64,000 nucleotides of DNA from Faecalicatena orotica. GTDB lineage: Bacteria > Bacillota > Clostridia > Lachnospirales > Lachnospiraceae. A model generated the notes under the pieces. It ran no database searches and had not been told where the DNA came from. It was given only the letters and a program-made list of their open reading frames with translations. The stretch lies in contig NZ_QGDL01000007.1 in the NCBI RefSeq assembly GCF_003149245.1, positions 243,218 to 307,217 on the forward strand, read 5' to 3'. Below are positions 1-7,264 of this stretch, piece after piece. Within the stretch, counting starts at the first letter, position 1. Every line of letters begins with the position of its first letter. A program made the position numbers and the translations under genes.

Positions 1-2
1 AA

Positions 3-800
3 GATATCGCGCTGGCGAATAAGGAAACACTGGTTACGGCCGGTCATATTATTATGCCGCTTGCAAAGGAGTATGGTTCGGCCATACTGCCCGTGGACAG
101 CGAACACAGTGCCATCTTCCAGTCCCTGCAGGGCGGACAGAGGAAGGCGCTGCACAAGATCCTGCTGACGGCATCGGGAGGTTCATTCCGGGGGAAGACA
201 AGGGAAGAACTTGAAAACATTCAGGTTGAGGATGCACTGAAGCACCCGAACTGGGAGATGGGACGGAAGATTACGATTGACTCATCTACAATGGTCAACA
301 AAGGGCTGGAAGTGATTGAGGCGAAGTGGCTCTTTGATGTGTCTGCCGACCAGGTGGAAGTGGTAGTTCAGCCGCAGAGTATCATCCATTCGATGGTGGA
401 ATACGAGGACGGGGCAATCATAGCCGAACTGGGAACGCCGGATATGAAGCTTCCGATACAATATGCACTTTATTATCCCGAGAGGAGATACCTGCCGGGT
501 GACAGGCTGGATTTTTCAAGTCTCTCGCAGATTACGTTTGAAAAGCCGGATATGGATACGTTTTATGGACTGAAGCTGGCATTTGAAGCGGGCAGACGGG
601 GAGGTTCACTTCCAACTGTGCTCAATGCCGCTAATGAAAAAGCCGTGGCTATGTTTCTGGACAGGAAGATCCGCTACCTGCAGATTCCTGAAATTATCGG
701 GACTTGTATGGAACATCATAAAATAATTGAGAATCCGTCCGTGGAAGAGATACTAAATACAGAACAGGAAACATATGAATTTATTAAAAACAGGTGGTAG
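3..800 (+). CDS. dxr: 1-deoxy-D-xylulose 5-phosphate reductoisomerase, 5' end missing
   Basis: Cytoplasmic enzyme of the MEP isoprenoid pathway: NADPH-dependent conversion of DXP to 2-C-methyl-D-erythritol 4-phosphate. The open frame runs in from the window edge; before the first in-frame ATG (position 54) it already reads DIALANKETLVTAGHIIM, the conserved segment after the nucleotide-binding fold. Further family marks are PVDSEHSAIFQ, the TASGGSFRG loop, KHPNWEMG with SSTMVNKGLEVIEA, and NAANEKAVAMFL near the C-terminus. Only about the last two thirds of the usual ~380 residues are here. The stop lies 3 bases before rseP, the usual clostridial dxr-rseP order. Confidence 0.97.
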   Translation, partial: DIALANKETLVTAGHIIMPLAKEYGSAILPVDSEHSAIFQSLQGGQRKALHKILLTASGGSFRGKTREELENIQVEDALKHPNWEMGRKITIDSSTMVNKGLEVIEAKWLFDVSADQVEVVVQPQSIIHSMVEYEDGAIIAELGTPDMKLPIQYALYYPERRYLPGDRLDFSSLSQITFEKPDMDTFYGLKLAFEAGRRGGSLPTVLNAANEKAVAMFLDRKIRYLQIPEIIGTCMEHHKIIENPSVEEILNTEQETYEFIKNRW

Positions 801-803
801 TTT

Positions 804-1838
804 ATGGGTATAATCTTAGCAATACTTTTGTTCAGTGCGATTATTATATTCCATGAGCTGGGGCATTTTACCCTGGCAAAGTTAAATGGAATACGCGTGG
901 ACGAATTTTCACTGGGACTAGGTCCTACAATCATAGGAAGGGAAATCGGGGGGACAAAGTTTTCATTGAAGCTTCTGCCGTTTGGCGGGGCGTGCATGAT
1001 GGGTGAAGATGATGTGGATGACCAGTCGGAAGGCAGCTTTAATACGAAGTCTGTCTGGGCCAGAATCTCTGTTATCGCGGCAGGCCCTGTATTCAACTTC
1101 ATCATGGCTCTGGTATTTTCCATCATCATGGTCGCATGGATCGGATATGATGCACCTGTACTGTCAGGGGTGGATGAAGGGTATTCGGCGATGGAACAGG
1201 GAATGAAGGAAGGGGACGTCATTACTGAGATGAACGGTAAGAGCATCCACCTCTGGAAGGAAGTGACCCTGTTTAATCTGATGAATGGAGACAGCGATTC
1301 AGTTACTGTAACTTACGAAAGAGACGGTCAGGAACATACTGTCACAGTGGAACCAAGGCAGCTGGAGGGTGATGCTAATAAGAGGCTCGGAATCCGGGGG
1401 ACCGGAGAGTATACCAAAGCCGGTTTCCTGAAATCCGTGCAGTACGGGGCGTATACGCTGCGCTACTGGGTGGACTATACGTTTGACTGTCTGAAGCTGC
1501 TTGTGACGGGTCAGGTGGGCATTAAGCAGATGTCGGGCCCTGTGGGGATCGTCAACGTGGTGGATGGAATCTATAAAGAATCCGCCCCGGCAGGATGGCA
1601 GGCCGTGGTGCTGAACCTTCTGAACATCGCGATTCTGCTGTCAGCCAACTTAGGGGTTATGAACCTGCTCCCGCTCCCGGCACTGGACGGCGGAAGGCTT
1701 GTGTTCCTGTTTGTGGAAGCTGTGCGGCGCAAAAGAGTGCCCCCCGAGAAAGAGGGTATGGTACATTTTGCGGGATTTGCACTGCTGATGATACTCATGG
1801 TTGTAGTTATGTTTAATGATATCCGGAACCTTTTCTGA
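804..1838 (+). CDS. rseP: RIP metalloprotease RseP (site-2 protease family)
   Basis: Membrane-embedded zinc metalloprotease that cuts transmembrane substrates such as anti-sigma factors and leftover signal peptides. The HELGH zinc motif is at residues 17-21 in the first transmembrane segment. A PDZ domain follows at about residues 110-190, and the second metal-ligand motif NLLPLPALDGG lies in a later membrane segment. At 344 residues it has the normal length for the family. It is probably co-transcribed with dxr. In many Firmicutes ispG follows, but here a terminator and the spore gene sleC follow instead. Confidence 0.95.
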   Translation: MGIILAILLFSAIIIFHELGHFTLAKLNGIRVDEFSLGLGPTIIGREIGGTKFSLKLLPFGGACMMGEDDVDDQSEGSFNTKSVWARISVIAAGPVFNFIMALVFSIIMVAWIGYDAPVLSGVDEGYSAMEQGMKEGDVITEMNGKSIHLWKEVTLFNLMNGDSDSVTVTYERDGQEHTVTVEPRQLEGDANKRLGIRGTGEYTKAGFLKSVQYGAYTLRYWVDYTFDCLKLLVTGQVGIKQMSGPVGIVNVVDGIYKESAPAGWQAVVLNLLNIAILLSANLGVMNLLPLPALDGGRLVFLFVEAVRRKRVPPEKEGMVHFAGFALLMILMVVVMFNDIRNLF

Positions 1839-1862
1839 TGAAAGGGCTCCGGATTGTTTGAA
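1821..1862 (+). terminator. Rho-independent terminator after rseP
   Basis: The ends of rseP form a long stem (ATCCGGA..CCTTTTC with GAAAGG..TCCGGAT) around a TGAT loop, followed by TGTTTG. The rseP stop codon lies in the loop. The downstream tract is only moderately U-rich. Confidence 0.6.
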
Positions 1863-1879
1863 TTTGTAATCATGGGAAG

Positions 1880-1900
1880 GGATTCTGCATATATATAATA
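1880..1900 (+). promoter_or_regulatory. Possible mother-cell sigma promoter of the split sleC gene
   Basis: CATATATAT at 1888-1896 resembles the -10 box of sigma-E promoters (CATACANT), and it sits about 35 bases before the sleC start at 1925. No convincing -35 was seen. This is a weak call, made mainly because sleC genes are transcribed in the mother cell. Confidence 0.25.
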
Positions 1901-1924
1901 GAAATGATTTTTGCGAGGAAATCT

Positions 1925-2640
1925 ATGACTTCTATAAAAGCAATGCAGAATAACGCCGTAGATAAAGGACGGCTGCAGATCAATGTGACATCGGACATTA
2001 CATCTTTTCCTGTATCGGGTGCTAGTATCACGATATCATATACAGGAGTGCCGGACAGTACACTAGAACAGCTGAGCACGGATGCATCGGGTCAGACAGA
2101 AGAAGTGGAACTGGCTACGCCGCCTCTTGAATACAGTCTGAATCCATCTATTGAAGAGATGCCATATGCCGAATACACATTTGATGTCAGCGCACCGGGA
2201 TTTGAACCAGTCAGTATATCAGGCGCAGAGCTTCTGCCGGAAGTGAAGGCAATACAGAATGTAAGGCTGCGTCCGAGCGAACAGCAGCAAAATGAGGAAG
2301 TGTTCGTGATTCCCGCACATACCCTGTACGGAGAGTATCCGCCGAAGATAGCGGAGGAGGAGATCAAGCCGATCAATGAGACCGGGGAGATCGTGCTGAG
2401 CAGGGTCGTTGTGCCTGAATATATTGTTGTCCACGACGGATCTCCGAGAGACACCACGGCACAGAACTATTATGTAAAATATAAGGACTATATTAAAAAT
2501 GTCGCATCCAGTGAGATCTACGCAACCTGGCCTGCCGACACCATACGGGCAAACGTGCTGGCTATTATGTCCTTTACATTGAACCGCGTATACACGGAGT
2601 GGTCACTCCGTATAAGGTCATTCAGGGTCATAGTAAGGTA
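1925..2640 (+). pseudogene. sleC: Spore cortex-lytic enzyme SleC-type, N-terminal part (interrupted)
   Basis: N-terminal 226 residues of a SleC-type cortex-lytic enzyme, which degrades cortex peptidoglycan during germination. The opening GRLQINVTSD, the domain with TPPLEYSLNP, and the run IYATWPADTIRANVLAIMSFTLNRVYTEW match the family. The authentic sequence stops at Trp 226 (2600-2602). The frame then continues 12 codons into the inserted element and ends at TAG 2638-2640. The start at 1925 is chosen for the GAGG upstream; ATG 1904 is possible but lacks a site. The other half of the gene is 10.7 kb away at 13262-13846 in a compatible frame. There are no other lesions, so the gene is interrupted rather than decayed. 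Confidence 0.88.
2588..2617 (+). other. attL: left junction of the sleC-interrupting element
   Basis: sleC coding sequence ends and element sequence begins at the dinucleotide GT 2602-2603. It is centred in a perfect inverted repeat GGAGTG-GT-CACTCC (2596-2609). The only identity shared with the right junction is GGT (2601-2603 and 13260-13262), as expected for a large serine recombinase, which needs a 2-bp core. Confidence 0.8.
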
Positions 2641-2775
2641 GTAAAACAGCCAGAAATAAATACATCTAATGGTCTGGCTTCCTATATGCTCATGCACAGT
2701 TGCCGGAATCTGATTATCAATGAATTGATTATCAAGATATTAAGTAAATCTAAATATTCTATCGAATATAAATAA
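2602..2775 (+). other. Detached alternative 3' end of the serine recombinase gene
   Basis: From the GT core at 2602 one frame stays open for 57 codons, starting VTPYKVIQGHSK and ending in SKYSIEYK before TAA 2773-2775. That stop is followed at once by a terminator. The frame is exactly the one in which the recombinase frame would arrive if the element were circular (codon TCG 13258-13260, then GTC 2602-2604). In the integrated state this piece has no start of its own. It is inferred to be the native C-terminal tail of the recombinase in the excised circle. Confidence 0.7.
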
Positions 2776-2776
2776 G

Positions 2777-2815
2777 AATACCCTCTAATTTCTCTTAAAA
2801 GGGTATTTTCTTTCA
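2777..2815 (+). terminator. Terminator after the detached recombinase tail
   Basis: AATACCCT pairs with AGGGTATT around a 15-base loop, followed by TTCTTTC. It lies directly behind the TAA at 2775, fitting the 3' end of the recombinase gene in the circular form. Confidence 0.65.
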
Positions 2816-2866
2816 ATTTTCACGTTGTGCAATTTTCACAAATATTTATGCGTTTCATGGCAATAA

Positions 2867-2911
2867 AATCCGTTTTTCAGTTCGTTTAAGCTGTAAAACG
2901 GATTATTTTTT
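2867..2911. terminator. Strong hairpin with T tract
   Basis: AATCCGTTTTTCAG pairs with CTGTAAAACGGATT, followed by ATTTTTTG. This is a typical intrinsic terminator, and the A-rich left side means it may act in both directions. It insulates the left end of the element from the reverse transcriptase unit. Confidence 0.75.
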
Positions 2912-3126
2912 GTGCAATATAGTGAAAACATTGAATTATCAGACAATATTTCAAATAGTCAGACTCGTTAACAGTAATGAAAGCAACACGAGCAGGGAGG
3001 TGACATGTTTGATTTACAGATGTAATTCACATAATATTATCTCAAATGTACGAGGACCACCGATACGAAATGTATAATCAGCAGACGTTTGAGTAGAACT
3101 TTTGAAAGGAGATAAGCAAAAAGAGC
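2912..3126 (+). other. Leader region before the reverse transcriptase
   Basis: 215 bases without a gene of convincing size. A good ribosome site (GGGAGGTG) precedes a six-codon frame, ATG 3004 to TAA (MFDLQM). No group II intron 5' end (GTGYG) or domain V was seen. It might encode a short leader or a structured RNA working with the reverse transcriptase; this is not established. Confidence 0.3.
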
Positions 3127-4377
3127 ATGAAAATGTATACTACTCCTGACAAAGCTAGTCGTTGGGAAGATATTAACTTCAAAATGGCAGAGCAAAAGGT
3201 TAAAAAGCTGCAAAAGCGTATTGCTGTGGCTTTTGGGAACGATGATTTTGATAAAGTTGCATTGTTGCAGAATATGATAATACATTCGTTTTATGCTAAA
3301 GCCTTAGCGGTGAAAATAGTTACTTCTAATAGAGGCAGATACACTGCCGGAATTGATAATGTTGTATGGATTACTCCTGAGGAGAAATTTGATGCAATAT
3401 ACAATTTATCCCGTAGGGGTTATAAGGCTATGCCATTGAAACGGATATTCATACCGAAGTCCAATGGAGATATGCGACCTCTAAGTATACCTACGATGAA
3501 GGACAGAGCTATGCAGACTTTATATAAGTTTGTATTGGAACCAATCGCAGAGTTTACAGGTGATATGGATTCCTATGGCTTTCGTCTGAATCGTTCTGCT
3601 AAAGATGCAGTTGTAAGATATATTGATATACTATTGAACTTTCCATATCTTAAATGGGTTATGAAAACAGATATTAAATCATGTTTTGATAATATAAGCC
3701 ATGAATGGGTGATGAAACATATCCCTATGGATAAAGAAATATTACTTAAATTTCTGAAATGTGGATATATGAGCCATTCGGTATATCATCCGACTGAAAA
3801 AGGAGTCCCGCAAGGTGGGAGTATATCTAATGTCATTTGTAATATGGTTCTTGATGGGTTGGAAATTTGCCTTGATGACCACTTTGGCAGTTCTCTATAT
3901 ATGATTCGATATGCTGATGATATTGTCATCGTTGCTGATAGCCAAAAAATTTTGGTACAATCGGTTGTCGCTGTGATTGAGCATTTCTTGTTGGAGCGTG
4001 GTTTACAACTCTCACAGGAGAAAACTATGGTTTCCCATGTGGAAAATGGAATCATTTTTCTCGGATTTGAGATATACCGAGAAAATAAAGTAGTAGTCTG
4101 TGTACCAGCAAGGAAAAGTGTAACTTCTCTAATGAGTAAAGTGGACTGTATTTTGTCTGCTGTATCAAAGGTATATTTTGATAAGATACCTGATGAAATA
4201 CTGTGGAAGTTATGTAATTCCTTAAAATTGGTCATAAGGGGGTGGTTAAATTATTATGCAGATATAGTAACTACACAATCTCTTCGTGATGTAAAATATG
4301 AACTTGTTTCTCAAGTAAACAAATCAACAGGAGATAACCGCATTGCAGAATTTATAAAAAAACTTTTTAAAAAATAA
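3127..4377 (+). CDS. Free-standing group II-like reverse transcriptase
   Basis: 416-residue RNA-directed DNA polymerase. RT motifs appear in order: TAGIDNVVW (RT1), IFIPKSNGDMRPLSIP (RT2), YGFRLNRSAKDAV (2a), KTDIKSCFDNI (RT3), GVPQGGSISN (RT4), IRYADDIVIV (RT5, catalytic YADD), FLGFEI (RT7). A maturase-like thumb with RGWLNYYAD follows. The QGG of RT4 and the X domain place it with group II intron RTs, not with diversity-generating retroelements or retrons. There is no C-terminal HNH nuclease and no intron RNA around the gene. The ribosome site (AAGGAGA) is about 14 bases upstream, rather far. The next gene begins 15 bases downstream. Role unknown; stand-alone RTs in mobile islands often serve in defence. 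Confidence 0.85.
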   Translation: MKMYTTPDKASRWEDINFKMAEQKVKKLQKRIAVAFGNDDFDKVALLQNMIIHSFYAKALAVKIVTSNRGRYTAGIDNVVWITPEEKFDAIYNLSRRGYKAMPLKRIFIPKSNGDMRPLSIPTMKDRAMQTLYKFVLEPIAEFTGDMDSYGFRLNRSAKDAVVRYIDILLNFPYLKWVMKTDIKSCFDNISHEWVMKHIPMDKEILLKFLKCGYMSHSVYHPTEKGVPQGGSISNVICNMVLDGLEICLDDHFGSSLYMIRYADDIVIVADSQKILVQSVVAVIEHFLLERGLQLSQEKTMVSHVENGIIFLGFEIYRENKVVVCVPARKSVTSLMSKVDCILSAVSKVYFDKIPDEILWKLCNSLKLVIRGWLNYYADIVTTQSLRDVKYELVSQVNKSTGDNRIAEFIKKLFKK

Positions 4378-4392
4378 AAGGGGGACATAATA

Positions 4393-4632
4393 ATGTCAAA
4401 AATAATGAAAAAAAATAATGCAAGAGTCGAAGAAAGAGATTTCAGGGATTCCATCGAATTCTGGAGATACAAGGATGAAGTACTTGGTGATATTTTAGAA
4501 GCACAAAACTATTTTATGGAAGTGATACTAGCAATTGAAGAAGTTCCATCACTAAGGATATTTGAACATTCATTGGTCTCAGGGTATGATGAACTTATTA
4601 AAGCAATATATGATCTTTGCTCCCCTAAATAG
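4393..4632 (+). CDS. 79-residue protein downstream of the reverse transcriptase
   Basis: Small, charged, probably helical protein, not recognised. It follows the RT by 15 bases with a good ribosome site (AGGGGG), so the two are probably co-transcribed and may work together. It has no membrane segment, cysteine motif or obvious DNA-binding motif. It does not resemble the Avd accessory protein in length. Confidence 0.6.
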   Translation: MSKIMKKNNARVEERDFRDSIEFWRYKDEVLGDILEAQNYFMEVILAIEEVPSLRIFEHSLVSGYDELIKAIYDLCSPK

Positions 4633-4639
4633 AGATTTA

Positions 4640-4690
4640 ACAGCCGTTAAAATCGAAAGCATTACGATTTCAACGGCTGTTTCTTGTAGT
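4640..4690 (+). terminator. Terminator after the RT operon
   Basis: ACAGCCGTT..AAATCG pairs with CGATTT..AACGGCTGT (4640-4680), followed by TTCTTG. It ends the two-gene RT unit. Confidence 0.75.
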
Positions 4691-5163
4691 GTTTTTGATG
4701 TAAAGAATACGTAAGTTCCTTCTGGCTCAAATCACATTTCTTTCGGTATTCTTTTTACCAATTCAGGACTTATCATTCTTTGTTCCCATATGTTCACTAC
4801 CTTTACACATAGTATTAGCGAGTATTAATATATATCTAATAATATTAGGTGTTGATTTCAGTTAGTAATTGTTTCATAGTAGATATCCCTTTCTCTTAGG
4901 CGTAATCTCCTTTTTAACCCTGTTATGCTATTACCTTGGTAATTCTCCACACAAGTAATGTTCTTTTCATCTAGGTTAGATGTCCTTTGTTCTACATGGT
5001 AATCTGACAGTTTCAGAATACTTACGCTGAACAAAATGAAAACAGTCTTAGAATGGCTCTGCATATATACAAGGTTTTTATAGGGATTTCTAGATTTTGA
5101 TGGGTGTTTATCTATAAAACAATGTATAATTATCAACCTATATATTTCGTTTGTGAAAATCTA
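4691..5163. other. Non-coding stretch inside the element
   Basis: About 470 AT-rich bases between the RT terminator and the XRE gene. The only long frame (complement of 4858-5136) has no ribosome site and an unlikely composition. No structured RNA or repeat was recognised. It may be a remnant or the site of an unrecognised small RNA. Confidence 0.3.
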
Positions 5164-5508
5164 CTATGATGATATTTTTTGTATTTCTTTTTCCTGATGA
5201 TTTATCCGTACAAAGACTTTGCATTGTTCAATACAAATGTACTTCTGTTCTTCTGTTAAAGAACGAAAAATCCGCAGTAATTCACTTTCTTGATGTGTAT
5301 TAGTTTTTTTCGTACAGTGATCTAACAGATAATCAATAGAAACATCGAAATACTCTGCTAATAGTTTTAAAGTAGAAAAATCTGGTTCACGTGTATTCTG
5401 AACGTAACTTCCCATTGTAGACGGAGCTATGTTTAAATATGTAGCCAATTCTTTTTGCGTCATATTCCGTTCTTCAATCAAAGTACGTAAGTTATTGCCA
5501 AAACTCAT
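5164..5508 (-). CDS. XRE-family transcriptional repressor
   Basis: 114-residue Cro/CI-type regulator. The N-terminal helix-turn-helix covers about residues 9-60 (MTQKELATYLNIAPSTMGSY, then REPDFSTLKLLAEYFDVSIDYLL), with a short helical tail. A strong ribosome site (AGGAGG) precedes the ATG. It is divergent from the four-gene operon starting at 5662. Two copies of a 16-bp semi-palindrome lie between them and overlap the operon promoter, so it probably represses the operon and itself. Confidence 0.85.
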   Translation of the reverse strand: MSFGNNLRTLIEERNMTQKELATYLNIAPSTMGSYVQNTREPDFSTLKLLAEYFDVSIDYLLDHCTKKTNTHQESELLRIFRSLTEEQKYICIEQCKVFVRINHQEKEIQKISS

Positions 5509-5566
5509 GTCATTTACCTCCTATCTCTCTCACATTTTAATTGATAGGTATTGTAATTTCCCTAGT

Positions 5567-5610
5567 AACTACTATACGAGTTGACAAACTACTATACGAG
5601 TTATAGAATA
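5567..5610 (+). promoter_or_regulatory. Operon promoter with two XRE operator candidates
   Basis: AACTACTATACGAGTT occurs twice, at 5567-5582 and 5587-5602, exactly 20 bp apart. Each copy is a semi-palindrome (AACT..TATA..AGTT). A sigma-A promoter TTGACA (5581-5586), 17-bp spacer and TAGAAT (5604-5609) overlaps both copies, so a bound repressor would block it. Confidence 0.7.
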
Positions 5611-5661
5611 TAATTAACATATCTTACTTTTTAAAAATCATACAAAAGAGAGGAAATCACA

Positions 5662-6516
5662 ATGAGAGCATACATAGAGAATATTAGCAAAATAGTCGAA
5701 CAAATGGATATTCAGTTACGAACAAATCTATTAATAAAGGATGGTCAGATTCAAGAGAAAAAATTGTGGGAAAATACGTATATTAAACACCAAAAAGATA
5801 GGCGAGATAGAAAAGAGGGATTTTCCATTAGCGACCACATCCGAGGGATGGTGTATGCAATGTTAAGTTCAGGGATTGCATGGGAACGGGTTGAAAATAG
5901 TATTGATATATTGACCGGAAAAATAGAAACAATAGATGAAATCTTTCATCAATATAATCCTCAGATACTATTGGAATGTTCTCCAGAAGAATTAAGTGAT
6001 AAAGTAAAGCATCTTCACTGTGCAAGTCAGAGTACAAAAAAGCAAATGAACGGATTGATACATACAAACATTGAGAAGTTAATGCAGTTAGAAAAAGAAT
6101 ACGATAGTATTGACGGTTTTTATCAAAGATTTATTGATAAAGACAGTTCATACAAAACATTGATAAAAACACTTTCCGATTCCGACAGTGTGAATAAAAT
6201 GGTAGAAATGGGAGAAGCCTTAAACGCTGAATATTTGCGTAATGTAGGTTATGACATGGCAAAACCTGACAGGCATATCCGAAGAATTTTAGGAAGTAAT
6301 GTACTAGCTTGTTCAGAACATGAAATAGTTCCATTATTTCAAACCTTTGATATAGTCAAAGATATTGCAGATGAATTAGGAAAATCTGTGGCAGAGGTTG
6401 ATTATATTCTATGGTCTTACTGCTCAAAAGGTTATGGGGAAGTATGTACAGTAATTAACCCCAAGTGTAGTATATGCGTTGCCAGACAGATTTGTAGAAA
6501 ACATGTTGAAAAATAA
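5662..6516 (+). CDS. EndoIII-like [4Fe-4S] HhH-GPD protein, divergent
   Basis: 284 residues, first gene of the XRE-controlled operon. The C-terminus has cysteines 262, 269, 272 and 278 in the spacing C-x6-C-x2-C-x5-C, exactly the iron-sulfur loop of endonuclease III and MutY. KPDRHIRRIL around residue 203 matches the segment with the catalytic Asp of HhH-GPD glycosylases. The usual LPGVGxKTA hairpin with catalytic lysine is not visible, and the N-terminal ~150 residues are unlike classical Nth. It is probably a DNA-binding or base-excising enzyme adapted to a special role. The next gene starts 9 bases downstream. A housekeeping Nth is unlikely given the length and location. Confidence 0.7.
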   Translation: MRAYIENISKIVEQMDIQLRTNLLIKDGQIQEKKLWENTYIKHQKDRRDRKEGFSISDHIRGMVYAMLSSGIAWERVENSIDILTGKIETIDEIFHQYNPQILLECSPEELSDKVKHLHCASQSTKKQMNGLIHTNIEKLMQLEKEYDSIDGFYQRFIDKDSSYKTLIKTLSDSDSVNKMVEMGEALNAEYLRNVGYDMAKPDRHIRRILGSNVLACSEHEIVPLFQTFDIVKDIADELGKSVAEVDYILWSYCSKGYGEVCTVINPKCSICVARQICRKHVEK

Positions 6517-6525
6517 AGGGGGATT

Positions 6526-7242
6526 ATGATGGTTGAAAATAAATATTTATTATACTCTCATTACGGCATAAAAGAAAATGCTACCTGTTCAGAGATCATA
6601 GTAAGGGCTGCGAAAAAATCTTATCTGGAATTTTGCAGAAGGGTTTCATTCGAGAAAAATATATCTGTAGATGACAGACGAACGTTTGAGTTTGAAGTTG
6701 AGAAGTTACTGGCTAATATGATTCCAAGATTAATAGAAGAAATCGTAAATGAGGATGAAAATCAAGAGTTATTTGACAGAAAACATAATGAAATATGTGA
6801 AGCAATCATTAACATATATAGTGGAGTGGGTGGACAATCGTATGGAATAGCGCAAAGATGGCTGAATCTAACATTGATGAATTTAGTTGTTATTTCTTCT
6901 AATCTTGAAGCAGATTATCTACATATTAAGAATGCTAGAAAATATTTTCATGTTCCGGTAGAGCAATATTTGTTAGAAGCGGCTACAACCAGATATAAAA
7001 ATAGATTTCAGCATGGCTTAAATCTGAAATATGCGCCGTTAAAACATGATAAGGCGTATAGTTATCAGATGGATTGGTTCTGTCCGGGGAAAACACAGCC
7101 ATTTGAATATTGGGAATATCCAGAGTATATAGAATTTCAATATGCTGTAAGAAACAAATTGAAAGAAGTCCCCATAAATCAAAACTATTGTGATTCTCTG
7201 GATTGGGCTTTCAAGTCTTTTATAGAAGTGTCGCAAGCTTGA
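6526..7242 (+). CDS. Uncharacterised 238-residue protein, partner of the EndoIII-like protein
   Basis: Not recognised. It is a predicted cytoplasmic, mostly helical protein without signal peptide or membrane segment. The middle contains GQSYGIAQRWLNLTLMNL, and the C-terminal half has many aromatic residues (YSYQMDWFCPGKTQPFEYW). It starts 9 bases after the EndoIII-like gene with a strong ribosome site (AGGGGGATT); ATG 6529 is an equally good start. The tight coupling suggests that the two proteins work together. Confidence 0.6.
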   Translation: MMVENKYLLYSHYGIKENATCSEIIVRAAKKSYLEFCRRVSFEKNISVDDRRTFEFEVEKLLANMIPRLIEEIVNEDENQELFDRKHNEICEAIINIYSGVGGQSYGIAQRWLNLTLMNLVVISSNLEADYLHIKNARKYFHVPVEQYLLEAATTRYKNRFQHGLNLKYAPLKHDKAYSYQMDWFCPGKTQPFEYWEYPEYIEFQYAVRNKLKEVPINQNYCDSLDWAFKSFIEVSQA

Positions 7243-7264
7243 AATAAATAGGAGGTATGTGATA

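Noticed and set aside
2912..4400. Complete group II intron around the reverse transcriptase
   Set aside because: No GTGYG-like 5' end, no domain V/VI sequence downstream, and another gene begins 15 bases after the RT stop.
4858..5136. 92-residue frame on the minus strand
   Set aside because: No ribosome site, unlikely composition, and no recognisable feature; it probably arises from AT-rich non-coding DNA.
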